Positions 27,910-37,498 are shown, counted from the stretch's first letter. The stretch is 38,359 nucleotides of DNA from Betaproteobacteria bacterium (GCA_004295105.1 SHNC01000240.1:1-38359), one strand, 5' to 3'. Program-made: numbers and translations. Notes: generated by a model from the sequence alone, not told the origin.

Positions 27910-29028
27910 TCAGCGCACCTGGTTGATCAAGGTGGCGCCCTGGGTGGCGATGCGGTCACCGGCCTTCAGTCCCGAGGTTACGGCGACGTTCAGGCCATCC
28001 AGCGGCTCGGTCGTGACGGTGCGCGGCTCGAAACGTTCGGGTGCGGTCTTGACCCACACGACGGTCTGGTTCGCGGGGCTCTTCATCAGTGACGCGACGG
28101 GGACCGCGAGGCCCTTGACCTTCTGCTTCGTCTGCACGAACACCCGCACCGGCTGGCCAACGGCCAGGCCGTTCAGCGCCGCGCCCTGCGCCCGGAAGCC
28201 GAGCGGCAGCGCCTGCTCGCGCAGGCTGCGGGCGGCGCCGACGAACACCAGCGGCACGCGCTGGTTGCCGACGGCCACCGTGGCGCTGCCGACATCGGCT
28301 GCCAGGGCCGGATCGAAGGCCAGCGCCTCGATGCGCAGGCGACCCGGATCGACGATCTCGAACAGAAGTTCGCGGGCATCGACCACCTGGCCGGCCACCA
28401 CGTGGGCCGACGCGATCACGCCCGACACCGGGGCCACGAGCGCCTCGCGCGTCGCCAGCCCGCCGCCCACTGCGGCGAAGCGCTCGGCTAGGCTGGCCGC
28501 TTCGCTCTCGGCGGCCTCGATGTCCTTGCGCGGCACGGTGTCGGCCAGTTCCTTCAGCCGTGCGACGCGCTTGTCGGCGAGCGACTTGGCCGCACGCAGT
28601 TCGGCCAGCTGGGCCGACTGGTTGGAGCGCTCGATGGGGGCGGTCGAGGGCACCACGTAGGCCAGCACGTCGCCCTTGCGCACCGCCTGTCCCGGGTTGG
28701 GCAGGCCGCGCGGCCCCGTCTCGATGCGGCCGGCGTTCAGCGGCTGCACCTTGCCACCTGCGTTCGGGTCCATCAGCACGGTGCCGTTCAGCTCGACCGA
28801 GCGCGGCAGTTCGGCCTCCTCGGCGACCATGGTGCGCACGCCGAGCTGGCGCTGGGCGGGCTTGGGCAGGAAGACGCTGCCATCGGGCTGGCGTTGCGGA
28901 CCGTTGGCGCTCGGCGCGGCCGGCGCATCGCCGTGGTCGTGTCCTTCGCCGGCCTGCGCCGGCCACGTGGCCGCCAGAGCCAGCACGATGCCCAGCCCGG
29001 CCAGGCGGTTCGTCATGGCGCGCTTCAT
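27910..29028 (-). CDS. czcB: RND periplasmic adaptor, CzcB/CusB-like (372 aa)
   Basis: Membrane-fusion protein linking the RND permease to the outer-membrane channel. The signal peptide (about 1-26, ending PAQA) is followed by a short His cluster (GEGHDHGD), then barrel-sandwich and alpha-hairpin segments (ELRAAKSLADKRVARLKELA, APVSGVIASAHVVAGQVV). The start ATG at 29028 has GAGG upstream and overlaps the upstream gene stop as ATGA; a longer frame to 29139 runs inside that gene. czcA follows with a one-base gap. The N-terminal His cluster is shared with the preceding membrane protein. Confidence 0.92.
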   Translation of the reverse strand: MKRAMTNRLAGLGIVLALAATWPAQAGEGHDHGDAPAAPSANGPQRQPDGSVFLPKPAQRQLGVRTMVAEEAELPRSVELNGTVLMDPNAGGKVQPLNAGRIETGPRGLPNPGQAVRKGDVLAYVVPSTAPIERSNQSAQLAELRAAKSLADKRVARLKELADTVPRKDIEAAESEAASLAERFAAVGGGLATREALVAPVSGVIASAHVVAGQVVDARELLFEIVDPGRLRIEALAFDPALAADVGSATVAVGNQRVPLVFVGAARSLREQALPLGFRAQGAALNGLAVGQPVRVFVQTKQKVKGLAVPVASLMKSPANQTVVWVKTAPERFEPRTVTTEPLDGLNVAVTSGLKAGDRIATQGATLINQVR

Positions 29029-29585
29029 GCCGCACCTCGCGCGTGCGGCTGGCGGCCCGCCATCAGGCGCCTGCCACCGAGCACCAGGACCGCCAGCGCG
29101 GCCAGGCCGCCGACGGCCCAGCCGGCGTACTCCTTCCACGAGTGTTCGTGGACCGCTTCATCGGCGTGCAGGGTCTCGTGCAGGTCGAGTTCGCCGGCCA
29201 GCAGGTCGGCCTCGGCGCCGGCCGTCACCGTCGCGGTGATCGGTAGCACGCCGGGCTTCGGCGCTTCCTTCAGCACCACCTCGTAGGCGTCGTCGCCCTG
29301 GGCCTGGGCGCTGAACTTCGTGCCCGCGATGTCGAGCTCGATCTTCGCGCCGCGCACGGGCGCGTTGTCGGCGAAGCGGTCCAGGTACAGCGTGACCTGC
29401 TTGCCGTCGAGCACGCCGACCAGCTCGAAGGTTTCGGAGACGGCCGCAAAGCGGGGCAGCGCCGTGCCAGCGGCGGCAGGTGCAGCGTCGCCGTGGTCAT
29501 GGCCTTCGCCGGCGATCGCAGGGCATGTGGCGCCGAGGAGCAGGGCCGCGAGGCCGAGCGCGGCCCAGGGGTGGGACGAGGTCAT
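29025..29585 (-). CDS. membrane-anchored periplasmic protein of the czc operon (186 aa)
   Basis: An uncharacterised protein found between czcC and czcB in some Burkholderiales czc operons. A signal peptide (ending PAIA) and GEGHDHGD metal-ligand cluster precede a beta-rich domain (ETFELVGVLDGKQVTLYLDR). The C-terminus has one TM helix (YAGWAVGGLAALAVLVLGG) followed by basic residues. ATG 29585 fits the signal peptide. An alternative ATG at 29639 overlaps the czcC stop (ATGA) and would add 18 residues. The stop overlaps czcB. A role in metal handling for the pump is inferred. Confidence 0.8.
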   Translation of the reverse strand: MTSSHPWAALGLAALLLGATCPAIAGEGHDHGDAAPAAAGTALPRFAAVSETFELVGVLDGKQVTLYLDRFADNAPVRGAKIELDIAGTKFSAQAQGDDAYEVVLKEAPKPGVLPITATVTAGAEADLLAGELDLHETLHADEAVHEHSWKEYAGWAVGGLAALAVLVLGGRRLMAGRQPHARGAA

Positions 29586-29635
29586 GGGATGGAGGTCCTG
29601 AATGGGTTTGCGGTGCATGTCGGTGGGGTGCGGTC

Positions 29636-30946
29636 TCATCGCGGCAGCAGGCCCACGGCCTGGCGCCAGGCGGAGATGGCCGCGGCGAGCTCGATGCGGG
29701 CGCGGGCGGCCTGCCGCTCGGCATCGGCCGTCTCGGCCTCGATGCGCAGGCGAGTGGGCAGGTCGGTTTCGCCGAGACGGAAGGACTTGTCGAAGAAGCC
29801 GCGCGACTCGCGCGCCAGTTGGGCGCGCCGCTCGGCCGCGGCAAGCTGCGTCCGCGCGGCGTCGGTGCGGGCACGCGCGGACTCGCGTTCACTGGCCAAG
29901 CGGGCGCGTTCGAGGGCGATCTGGGCCTGCAGTTCGAGCGCCTCGGCGCGCGCCGACGCCACACGCGCGTCGTGCCGAGGGCCGGCGCCGAAGGGGATGC
30001 GCACGCCGACGGTGAAGGTCTGATGGTAGGACTCGCCGTAGGCGCCTCGGTCGCGCGTGGCGGCGATCGTCAGTTCCGGATTGGCACGCGACTGCGCGGC
30101 CGCCAGCGCGACCGCACCCTCGGCGACGGCGGCACGGTCGTTCAGCGCGAGCAGCTCGGCATGGGTGTCGGTGTCGCCTCCGCCGGTGCCGGCCAAGGGC
30201 GGCTCCGGCTCGCCATCGGCCGCGGCGCCACCCTCCGCACCGAGCCTCGGCTGCGCGGTGAGCGAGCCGAGGTGCATGCGCGCCGCCGTGAGAGCGCTCT
30301 CGGCCTGCGCGACGGCGGCCTCGGCGGCGGCCACCGCGCCGTCGGCCTGGTGCAGGTCGGCGCGCGCGAGGTCGCCCGCCTTTAGGCGCTTGGCGACATC
30401 GGCTGCGATACGACGGACGCTGTCGAGCTGGCCGTGCGCCGCCTCCACTTCGACGCGGGCACGGTGCCAGGACCACCAGGCCTCGCGGACCGTGGCCGCG
30501 ACGCGCAGCTGGGCGGCCGTGGTGCGGCTCTCCGCGGCGCGGCCCTCGGCCTCGGCCAGCGCCTGGCTGCGGCCCCGTTCACCGGGCAGCCACAACGGGA
30601 TGGCGACGCCGGCCTCGTACTCGCGCGTGCCGAGATTGCGGTTCAAGCGGTCGGTCTTGGAGGAGAGCTCTAGGGACGGGGACTCCGGCGTCCAGGCTTG
30701 GGCCGCCTGCGCCTGGGCGCGCGCCGCGTCGCGGCGGACGCTGAGCGCCTGCGCTTCGGGCTGCCGCGCCCACGCCGCTTCGAACGCGGCGCGCAGGGTC
30801 AGGCGTGCATGGCTCTGCGGCCCAGCTGCGGTCTGCGCTCGCGCATCCAGCAGGCCACCCGTCAGCGTCGCTGTCAGTGCCATGGCCAGGGCTGCGCGGA
30901 CGAAATGCCGCTGCCGGCCTGCGACACGATTTCTTCTTCGGTGCAT
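29636..30946 (-). CDS. czcC: RND outer-membrane channel, TolC/CzcC family (436 aa)
   Basis: Outer-membrane efflux channel subunit. A signal peptide (ending LLDARA) precedes two repeated OEP domains built of long helices and beta strands (LRAAFEAAWARQPEAQAL; TFTVGVRIPFGAGPRHDARV). Length is normal. It follows the czcI-like gene after a 154-bp gap containing a hairpin and is followed directly by the membrane protein gene. It would complete the three-part efflux pump with czcB and czcA. Confidence 0.93.
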   Translation of the reverse strand: MHRRRNRVAGRQRHFVRAALAMALTATLTGGLLDARAQTAAGPQSHARLTLRAAFEAAWARQPEAQALSVRRDAARAQAQAAQAWTPESPSLELSSKTDRLNRNLGTREYEAGVAIPLWLPGERGRSQALAEAEGRAAESRTTAAQLRVAATVREAWWSWHRARVEVEAAHGQLDSVRRIAADVAKRLKAGDLARADLHQADGAVAAAEAAVAQAESALTAARMHLGSLTAQPRLGAEGGAAADGEPEPPLAGTGGGDTDTHAELLALNDRAAVAEGAVALAAAQSRANPELTIAATRDRGAYGESYHQTFTVGVRIPFGAGPRHDARVASARAEALELQAQIALERARLASERESARARTDAARTQLAAAERRAQLARESRGFFDKSFRLGETDLPTRLRIEAETADAERQAARARIELAAAISAWRQAVGLLPR

Positions 30947-31091
30947 CCGATGCTCCAGTGTTGAAACAACCCACGGGAGATCGGCAAGGGGCGACCAAGC
31001 GGTCGCATCGGGCCACCAGCAGCGCCGCCGACGCGAACGTCAGGCTGCGCGCGCTCGGGCGCGAACGGGCTTCAGAAAGGGAAGGGACCCG

Positions 31092-31110
31092 CCTCGCCGA
31101 TCAGGCGAGG
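31092..31110 (-). terminator. hairpin spanning the czcI stop codon
   Basis: CCTCGCC-GATCA-GGCGAGG is a perfect 7-bp stem whose loop holds the czcI stop codon. On the minus strand it is followed by a pyrimidine-rich stretch, so it may attenuate transcription into czcC or act as an RNA processing site. No run of five Ts is present. Confidence 0.4.
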
Positions 31111-31463
31111 GGCAGCCACTGGGGGCGTTCGGGCGGGCTTTGCGGGATGCTGCGCACGGTGCTTCCGACCGGTGCGACCCGGTGCGAGGCCAGGGTGAGG
31201 GGAGCGATGTCGTCCGCCAGCACCGCCATGCCGGCAAAGTTGCCGTGGCAGTGGCCACAGTCGAAGTTGAACCCCGCCGGTGCGCCCTGGTCCGCCGGCA
31301 CACTGCCTTCATCGGAACTCGCATGGCCCACGTGCTGGTGCTCGTGGTGACCCAGGTGCTGCGCCTGTTCGCCAGCTTCGTGCCCGCAGTACGCCGCGAC
31401 CGCCGCCCAGCTGAACTGGAGCGGCAACAGGGCAAGCAAGACGATGGCGAGCCAACGGCACAT
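31101..31463 (-). CDS. czcI: CzcI-like small His-rich periplasmic protein (120 aa)
   Basis: CzcI is a small exported protein at the start of czc operons, proposed to sense or modulate metal. A signal peptide (WLAIVLLALLPLQFSWAA) precedes CGHEAGEQAQHLGHHEHQHV and a Cys/His patch (FNFDCGHCHGNFAGM). Length of about 120 aa is usual. ATG 31463 has only a weak ribosome site. It is the first gene of the minus-strand efflux operon. No RND-type two-component regulator is visible nearby, so control of the operon is unclear. Confidence 0.82.
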   Translation of the reverse strand: MCRWLAIVLLALLPLQFSWAAVAAYCGHEAGEQAQHLGHHEHQHVGHASSDEGSVPADQGAPAGFNFDCGHCHGNFAGMAVLADDIAPLTLASHRVAPVGSTVRSIPQSPPERPQWLPLA

Positions 31464-31538
31464 GGGAACAGTCTAGCAGCTACAGAGTTTCGGGACGCGC
31501 TCAGGGGGCTGGTTGCCGTGACCGGCGTCACCATCCTC

Positions 31539-31554
31539 CGGCGCGGATGCGCCG
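31539..31554. terminator. hairpin between cadA and czcI
   Basis: CGGCGC-GGAT-GCGCCG, a perfect 6-bp stem in the 180-bp spacer after the cadA stop. It has no T run, so any terminator role is weak. Confidence 0.3.
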
Positions 31555-31644
31555 AACCTGGGCGTTCATCCGGTGCCGGTTCGAAGGCAGGGTGCGTGCA
31601 GCCGCGTGGAGTGCAGCGGTCGCGTTCGTGCATCCATGGCCACC

Positions 31645-33906
31645 TCAGTTTCGTTCCGGGTTGCGCAACAGGCGCAGGCCGTTGAAGACCACCAGCAGGC
31701 TGGCCCCCATATCGGCGAAGACGGCCATCCACATGCTGGCGCTGCCGAACAGCGCGAGCACCAGGAACACCGCCTTGATACCCAGGGCCAGTGCGATGTT
31801 CTGCCACAGCACGGCGTGCGTGCGCTGCGACAGGCGCACGGTCTCGGCGATGCGCCGCAGGTCGTCGTTCATCACGACCACGTCGGCAGCCTCCATCGCG
31901 ATGTCCGTCCCGGCCGCGCCCATGGCCACGCCGATGTCGGCCTGGGCGAGTGCCGGCGCGTCGTTGATGCCGTCGCCAGTCATGGCCGTGGCACCGTACT
32001 GCTGCTGCAGGGCGCGGATCGCGGTCAGCTTGTCCACGGGCAGCAGGTTGCCGCGGATGTCGGTCAGGCCGGCCTCGTGGCCGATGGCCTCTGCCGTGAC
32101 CTGGTTGTCGCCGGTCAGCATCACCGGGGTGATGCCCATGGCCTTGAGCTCGCCGACGGCGGCGGCCGACGAGGGTTTGATCGTGTCCGCCACCGCGAAG
32201 AGCGCGAGCACGCCGGTGGCCGTGGCCAGCAGGCTCACCGTTCGGCCGGCCTTTTCGTGCCGGCGGAGCACGGCCTCGATCTCGGCGGAACACTGGCCAC
32301 GCTCCTCGATGAGGCGGTGGTTGCCCAGCACGTAGCGTTCGCCGTCGATGTCGGCCTCGATGCCGCGCCCGGAAAGCGCGGCAAAGTTCCGGGCTTCAAC
32401 GTTGTTCGGCGTCAGCCCGGCGGCGATGGCACGCGACACCGGGTGGTCCGAGTGCGCGGCGAGGGCGGCCGCGACGTGCTCCGCCCGCGGCTTTGGCGTG
32501 CCGGTGGCCACCATCTGCCACTCGACCAGGCGCGGCTTGCCCTCGGTGATGGTGCCGGTCTTGTCGAGCGCGATGGCCTTGAGGAGGCGCGCCTGTTCCA
32601 GGTGGACGCCGCCCTTGACGAGGATGCCGCGCCGGGCCGCCGACGCGAGGCCGCTGACCACGGTGACGGGTGTCGAGATTACCAGCGCGCAGGGGCAGGC
32701 GATGACCAGCAGCACGAGCGCCTTGTAGACGGCCGCCAGTGCCGTCCAGCCGAATAGCCATGGGCCGGCGATGGCCACGGCCAGCGCCAGCACGAACACC
32801 GCCGGCGTGTAGATGGCAGCGAAGCGGTCGACGAAGCGCTGCGTGGGCGCGCGGCTGCCCTGGGCCTGCTCGACCGCATGGATGATGCGGGCCAGCGTGG
32901 ACTGCGACGCCGCCGCCGTGACGCGGCATTCGATGGTGCCGGTCTGGTTGATGGTGCCGGCGTAGACCGCATCGCCCGGTCCCTTGTCCACCGGCAGGCT
33001 CTCCCCGGTGACTGGGGCCTGGTCGATGCTCGTGCTGCCTTCGGTGACGACCCCGTCCATCGCCACGCGCTCCCCCGGCCTCACGCGCACCGTCGCGCCG
33101 ATCGGCACCTCGCGCACGGGCACGGACTTCCACGTGCCGTTGGCTTGCTGGAGGTCGGCCGTGTCGGGCGAGAGCGCCAGCAGCCCGCTGATCGCATTGC
33201 GGGCGCGGTCGACGGCGCGCGCCTCGATCAGCTCGGCGATGGCGTAGAGCGCCATGACCATCGCGGCCTCGGGCCACTGGCCGATGACGAAGGCACCAGC
33301 GACGGCCACGGACATCAGCGCGTTGATGTTGAGGCGTCCGTCTCGCAGTGCCGACAACCCCTTGCGGAAGGTGCTGAAGCCCGCCAGAGCAATGGCAGCG
33401 GCGGCGATCGCCAGGCCTGCCGGTCTTGACCAGGGTGCATCGGGGACGAAGAAGGACAGGCCCTCGGCGGTGATGGCCAGCGCGAGCGCGGCCAGCAGGC
33501 GGGGGAGGCCCGTGCCGGTCACCGCATCGTGTTCGTGCGCCCCGGCCTCGCCGTCGGCAGGGGAGTCCGACGCTTCGGGCCAGGGGTGGATCTCGAAGCC
33601 GGTGCCACGGATCGCCTCGACCGCGGCGAGCGCCGCCTGGGGCTCACCTTCGATGCGAAGGCTGCGTTCGCCCAGTTGGAAGCGCAGCCCCGTCAGCCCC
33701 CGGATACGTTCGACGGCGCGCCGGATCTCGGATTCCTCGGCAGCGCAGTCCATCGCAGGGACCCGAAATCGCTGACCACCCCGGTCCTGCTGCCCGACTG
33801 GCGCGGTCGCGACGCCCTCGACGGAACCGCAGCAGTCGCCACAGCTGGAGGGTGCCGGGGCGCGGGACGGCGACGTCGCGATGTCATGGGTGTGTTCATG
33901 GGCCAT
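31645..33906 (-). CDS. cadA: Zn/Cd/Pb-transporting P1B-type ATPase, CadA/ZntA-like (753 aa)
   Basis: Inner-membrane ATPase exporting divalent soft metals. The N-terminus has SCGDCC (Cys22, 25, 26) and a degenerate heavy-metal domain with MDCAAEE at 52-58 instead of MxCxxC, a variant seen in Cd/Zn ATPases. Core motifs are TGES (300-303), transmembrane C404-P-C406 and DKTGT with phosphorylated Asp448. CPC in the [11 protein letters not shown] context indicates the P1B-2 (Zn/Cd/Pb) class. Length is normal. It is divergent from the MerR-type cadR gene, which lies across a MerR-style promoter. It is separate from the czc operon, starting 180 bp upstream of czcI. Confidence 0.93.
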   Translation of the reverse strand: MAHEHTHDIATSPSRAPAPSSCGDCCGSVEGVATAPVGQQDRGGQRFRVPAMDCAAEESEIRRAVERIRGLTGLRFQLGERSLRIEGEPQAALAAVEAIRGTGFEIHPWPEASDSPADGEAGAHEHDAVTGTGLPRLLAALALAITAEGLSFFVPDAPWSRPAGLAIAAAAIALAGFSTFRKGLSALRDGRLNINALMSVAVAGAFVIGQWPEAAMVMALYAIAELIEARAVDRARNAISGLLALSPDTADLQQANGTWKSVPVREVPIGATVRVRPGERVAMDGVVTEGSTSIDQAPVTGESLPVDKGPGDAVYAGTINQTGTIECRVTAAASQSTLARIIHAVEQAQGSRAPTQRFVDRFAAIYTPAVFVLALAVAIAGPWLFGWTALAAVYKALVLLVIACPCALVISTPVTVVSGLASAARRGILVKGGVHLEQARLLKAIALDKTGTITEGKPRLVEWQMVATGTPKPRAEHVAAALAAHSDHPVSRAIAAGLTPNNVEARNFAALSGRGIEADIDGERYVLGNHRLIEERGQCSAEIEAVLRRHEKAGRTVSLLATATGVLALFAVADTIKPSSAAAVGELKAMGITPVMLTGDNQVTAEAIGHEAGLTDIRGNLLPVDKLTAIRALQQQYGATAMTGDGINDAPALAQADIGVAMGAAGTDIAMEAADVVVMNDDLRRIAETVRLSQRTHAVLWQNIALALGIKAVFLVLALFGSASMWMAVFADMGASLLVVFNGLRLLRNPERN

Positions 33907-33912
33907 GTCGCC

Positions 33913-33943
33913 ATTGAAAACCCTGAAGTGAGTATAGAGTCAA
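33913..33943 (-). promoter_or_regulatory. MerR-type cadA promoter and CadR operator
   Basis: On the minus strand, TTGACT (-35) and TTCAAT (-10) are separated by 19 bp, the long spacing of MerR-family promoters. The spacer holds an imperfect dyad of the ACTCTATA...GGGT type. It lies between the divergent cadA and cadR genes. Confidence 0.75.
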
Positions 33944-33983
33944 GGTGCATTACAAGCCCGTGCCTTCGCAAAGGAGTCCGACC

Positions 33984-34427
33984 ATGCGCATCGGCGAACT
34001 GGCCCAGGCCAGCGGAACGCCCATCGAGACGATCCGGTTCTACGAGCGGGAGGGCCTGCTGCCCGCTGCGCCGCGCACGGAGGGGAACTACCGCATCTAC
34101 ACCCCGCAGCACGCCGAACGGCTGGGGTTCATCCGCCAGTGCCGCAACCTGGACATGACGCTCGATGAAGTGCGCGTGCTGTTGCGGTTCAAGGATCAGC
34201 CGCTGGCGGCTTGCGGCGAGGTGAACAGCTTGCTCGACGAGCACATCGGCCACGTGGCCGAGCGGATCCGCGAACTGCGCGGGCTCGAGAAGGAACTCCG
34301 CAGCCTGCGGGCTGCCTGCTTAACGCCACATGTGGCCGCCGACTGCGGCATCCTGAACGGCATCGATCAGGCGGGAGCGCACGGGGCGGCGCAGCGCAAA
34401 CGCAGGCACGTTCGCGGCGCTCATTGA
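33984..34427 (+). CDS. cadR: MerR-family Cd/Pb/Zn-responsive regulator CadR/PbrR (147 aa)
   Basis: Metal-sensing activator of the divergent ATPase gene. An N-terminal winged helix (MRIGELAQASGTPIETIRFY, then YRIYTPQHAERLGFIRQC) leads into a long dimerisation helix. Metal ligands match CadR/PbrR: Cys77 (LAACGEV), Cys112 and Cys121 (LRAACLTP, AADCGIL). The C-terminal tail is Lys/Arg/His-rich. ATG 33984 is chosen because AAGGAG lies upstream; the longer frame from 33945 adds residues over the operator. It would twist the 19-bp spacer promoter on binding metal. Confidence 0.93.
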   Translation: MRIGELAQASGTPIETIRFYEREGLLPAAPRTEGNYRIYTPQHAERLGFIRQCRNLDMTLDEVRVLLRFKDQPLAACGEVNSLLDEHIGHVAERIRELRGLEKELRSLRAACLTPHVAADCGILNGIDQAGAHGAAQRKRRHVRGAH

Positions 34428-34546
34428 CCCACTTGTGAGTGATGCCATTCCAACGGGCTCGCCAGCGACAACGAACGAGTTCCTAGTTGACTCTGGATTC
34501 CCAAGGCCACTCAGCTTCTGCAGGCGATGGCCGGACTCTATGTCCC

Positions 34547-34581
34547 GCGCCCTTCCCGAAGGGAGGGGCCCCGCAGGGCGC
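34547..34581. terminator. inverted repeat between convergent cadR and copZ
   Basis: GCGCCCT (34547-34553) pairs with AGGGCGC (34575-34581) and encloses further GC-rich pairing. It sits between convergent genes, so is plausible as a shared terminator. Confidence 0.4.
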
Positions 34582-34601
34582 CGCTCGTCTCACCAGAGGG
34601 C

Positions 34602-34859
34602 TCAGTGGCACCCGCCGCAGCACGAACCGGACGGCTTGGTGGGAGCGGTCGGGCCTGCCTGCACGGGCACCGGCGTGTAGCCTGCGTCCGTGATGGCCTC
34701 TGCCAGTTCCTCGGCGTCGGCAGAGGCCGGCTCCACCTGCACGCGGTGCGAGGCCAGGTCGATCGCGACCTTGGCATCCTTGTCCGTGGCCTTCAGTGCC
34801 TTGGTGATGGTGCTGACGCAGTGGCCGCAGGTCATGTCGTTGACTTCGAAGGTGATCAT
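34602..34859 (-). CDS. copZ: CopZ-like copper chaperone with Cys-rich tail (85 aa)
   Basis: A single heavy-metal-associated domain with MTCGHC (Cys11, Cys14) and ferredoxin-like fold length. It probably delivers Cu(I) to CopA or CueR. The tail adds GSCCGGCH, an extra Cys/His motif that could bind another ion. A GGAG site precedes ATG 34859. It is divergent from copA and has its own CueR-type promoter. The family can also bind other soft metals; the CueR context makes copper likely. Confidence 0.88.
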   Translation of the reverse strand: MITFEVNDMTCGHCVSTITKALKATDKDAKVAIDLASHRVQVEPASADAEELAEAITDAGYTPVPVQAGPTAPTKPSGSCCGGCH

Positions 34860-34893
34860 CGCTATCTCCAGTGGGACGGTTGGTAACGCTCAT

Positions 34894-34924
34894 ACTGTCG
34901 ACCTTTCCACCGTTGTAAGGTCAA
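34894..34924 (-). promoter_or_regulatory. CueR-type promoter for copZ
   Basis: On the minus strand, -35 TTGACC and a 19-bp spacer precede -10 GACAGT. The spacer region carries the perfect dyad GACCTT-n11-AAGGTC at 34900-34922, typical of CueR operators. Confidence 0.7.
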
Positions 34925-34975
34925 GCCATGAGTTGGAGAGACCCCTCTAGCTGCAGGCAGAAGCCAACGGTACTC

Positions 34976-35006
34976 TTGACCTTTCCATTGTTGGAACCTT
35001 GACGAT
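34976..35006 (+). promoter_or_regulatory. CueR-type promoter for copA-cueR
   Basis: TTGACC (34976-34981), a 19-bp spacer with CCTTTCCATTGTTGGAACC, and GACGAT (35001-35006). This matches the E. coli copA style of CueR promoter. It drives copA and the coupled cueR, in divergent pairing with the copZ promoter. Confidence 0.72.
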
Positions 35007-35038
35007 GCGCAAACACTGAATAGCACATCGAGGCACCC

Positions 35039-37498
35039 ATGAGCACAGCCGCACTGTCCAATCCACTCGGAATCAAGCTCCAGGTCACCGGGATGACATG
35101 CGCCTCGTGCGTCATGCGCGTCGAGAAGACGCTCAAGGCGGTGCCCGGGGTCAGGGAGGCGAGCGTCAACCTGGCGACGGAGGAGGCGTCTGTCAACGCC
35201 GATGCTTCCGTGACGGCGGATTCGCTGGCGGCGGCCGTCCGCAAAGCCGGCTACGACGTGGCGACCACCGAGACAACGCTCCTGGTAGAAGGCATGACTT
35301 GCGCGTCCTGCGTCACGCGTGTCGAGAAAGCGCTCCGCAAGGTACCCGGCGTCTCCGGCGCCACCGTCAACCTGGCGACCGAGAAGGCAACCATCCAGGC
35401 GCTATCGACCGTGCCGGTTTCGGCGCTGAAGGCGGCCATCGAGAAGGCCGGTTACGCGGCGAAGGGCCTTCAGGACGAGAAGCCCAAGCCAGCCCATCGC
35501 CTACCGGTCTGGTGGCCAGTGGCGGCAAGCGCTGTGCTGACCCTGCCGCTGGTCACCCCGATGCTGCTGTCGCTCTTCGGCATCGAATGGATGCTGGGCG
35601 GCTGGGCGCAACTGGCACTGGCGACGCCGGTTCAGTTCTGGCTGGGCTGGCGCTTCTACCGTGCCGGCTGGAAGGCCGTGCTCGCCAAGACCGGCAACAT
35701 GGACCTGCTGGTGGCGCTGGGCACCTCCGCCGCCTACGGACTTTCCGTCTACCTGCTCTTCAAGCACGCCGGGCACGGCATGCCGCACCTCTACTTCGAG
35801 GCCTCGGCGGCCGTCATCACGCTGGTCCTGCTGGGCAAGTGGCTGGAGCACCGGGCCAAGCGGCAAACCGCCCACGCCATCCGCGCGCTGAACGCGTTGC
35901 GGCCGACCACTGCGCGGGTCCGCCGGGATGGCGAGGAAGTCGACATTCCGGTGGAGCAAGTCACCGTGGGCGACCTCGTCGTCATCCGGCCGGGTGACCG
36001 CGTCGCCGTCGACGGCGAAATCGTCGACGGGCGCAGCCACATCGACGAGTCGCTCATCACCGGTGAGAGCCTGCCAGTACCCAAGGCCCCCGGAGACAAG
36101 GTCACCGGCGGCGCCATCAACGCCGAAGGCGCGCTGACCGTTCGCACGACCGCCATCGGCGCGGAGACGACGCTGGCCCGCATCATCCGCATGGTCGAGT
36201 CGGCGCAGGCGGCCAAGGCGCCGATCCAGCGCATCGTCGATCGCGTGAGCGCGGTGTTCGTTCCGGTCGTCCTGCTGATCGCGCTGGCGACCTTCCTCGG
36301 TTGGGCGGCCTTCACGGGGGACTGGGAACACGCACTGATCAACGCGGTAGCCGTGCTGGTCATCGCCTGCCCCTGTGCGCTGGGCCTCGCGACGCCGACA
36401 GCCATCATGGCCGGTACCGGGGTCGCCGCGCGACACGGCATCCTCATCAAGGACGCCGAAGCGCTGGAGGTCGCGCATGCGGTGACGGTGGTCGCCTTCG
36501 ACAAGACCGGTACGCTCACCGAAGGCAAGCCTTCGCTCGCGGCGGTGGCGGCGGCCGAAGGGACCAGTCGTGATGAGGTGCTGCGCCTCGCGGCCGCGCT
36601 CCAGAAGTCGAGCAGCCATCCGCTCGCGGTGGCGGTGATGGACAAGGTGCGCGAGGAGCGGCTGCCGGTGCCGGAAGCCCAAGATGCGAAGGCGCTTCCG
36701 GGTCGTGGTGTCGAAGGCACGGTCCGAGGCCGGAAACTGGCGCTGGGCAGCACGCGGATGCTGCGCGAGCTCCAGTTGGACGAGGGCCATCTGCTGGGCG
36801 AGGCGCGGCGGCTCGAAGGGCAAGGGAAGACCGTGTCCTGGCTGGTCGGCTCGGAAGGGGACCAGTGGCGCCTGCTGGGATTGCTGGCGTTCGGTGACAC
36901 GATCAAGCAAAGCGCCGCTGCAGCGGTGGCGCGGCTCCATCAGCTGGGAATCAGGACGGTCATGCTGACCGGGGACAGCCGGGGCGCGGCCGAGGCTGTC
37001 GCGAAGGCACTCGGCATCGACGACGTGCGCGCCGAAGTCTTGCCGGGCGACAAGGCGGCCGTCGTGAAGGAACTGCGCGACGCCGGCGCCGTGGTCGCGT
37101 TCGTCGGCGATGGCCTGAACGACGGCCCCGCACTCGCCGCGGCGTCCGTGTCGTACGCGATGGCGGGCGGCGCCGACGTAGCGACCGAGACGGCTGGCAT
37201 CACGCTCATGCGCGGCGACCCGCGGCTCGTGGCGGATTCACTGGACATCTCGCGCCGTACCTACTCGAAGATCAAGCAGGGCCTGTTCTGGGCATTCGGC
37301 TACAACGTGCTTGGCATCCCGCTGGCCGCGCTGGGGATGCTGAGTCCCGTCATCGCTGGCGCGGCGATGGCCTTCAGCAGCGTGAGCGTCGTGGCCAACG
37401 CATTGACGTTGCGGCGCTGGCAGGGTGCCGCTGACGCGCCGGCCGCGCAGCGCCCGGAGCAATCGCAGCCCGTGGCCGTGTCAGGGAGCACCAGATGA
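35039..37498 (+). CDS. copA: Cu(I)-exporting P1B-type ATPase CopA (819 aa)
   Basis: Inner-membrane copper exporter. Two heavy-metal domains carry GMTCASC at 18-24 and 85-91. Core motifs include C444-P-C446 ([10 protein letters not shown]) and DKTGT at 488-492, with GDGLND in the hinge. CPC with LATPTA is the P1B-1 (Cu/Ag) signature. Length is normal for a two-domain CopA. It is preceded by a CueR-type promoter. Its stop overlaps the cueR start as ATGA, so the sensor is co-expressed with the pump. Confidence 0.95.
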   Translation: MSTAALSNPLGIKLQVTGMTCASCVMRVEKTLKAVPGVREASVNLATEEASVNADASVTADSLAAAVRKAGYDVATTETTLLVEGMTCASCVTRVEKALRKVPGVSGATVNLATEKATIQALSTVPVSALKAAIEKAGYAAKGLQDEKPKPAHRLPVWWPVAASAVLTLPLVTPMLLSLFGIEWMLGGWAQLALATPVQFWLGWRFYRAGWKAVLAKTGNMDLLVALGTSAAYGLSVYLLFKHAGHGMPHLYFEASAAVITLVLLGKWLEHRAKRQTAHAIRALNALRPTTARVRRDGEEVDIPVEQVTVGDLVVIRPGDRVAVDGEIVDGRSHIDESLITGESLPVPKAPGDKVTGGAINAEGALTVRTTAIGAETTLARIIRMVESAQAAKAPIQRIVDRVSAVFVPVVLLIALATFLGWAAFTGDWEHALINAVAVLVIACPCALGLATPTAIMAGTGVAARHGILIKDAEALEVAHAVTVVAFDKTGTLTEGKPSLAAVAAAEGTSRDEVLRLAAALQKSSSHPLAVAVMDKVREERLPVPEAQDAKALPGRGVEGTVRGRKLALGSTRMLRELQLDEGHLLGEARRLEGQGKTVSWLVGSEGDQWRLLGLLAFGDTIKQSAAAAVARLHQLGIRTVMLTGDSRGAAEAVAKALGIDDVRAEVLPGDKAAVVKELRDAGAVVAFVGDGLNDGPALAAASVSYAMAGGADVATETAGITLMRGDPRLVADSLDISRRTYSKIKQGLFWAFGYNVLGIPLAALGMLSPVIAGAAMAFSSVSVVANALTLRRWQGAADAPAAQRPEQSQPVAVSGSTR

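Noticed and set aside
31464..31500. MerR-like dyad (ACTCTGTAGCTGCTAGACTGT on minus strand) before czcI
   Set aside because: The implied -10 box would sit against the czcI start codon, leaving no leader, and the dyad matches at only six of nine positions.
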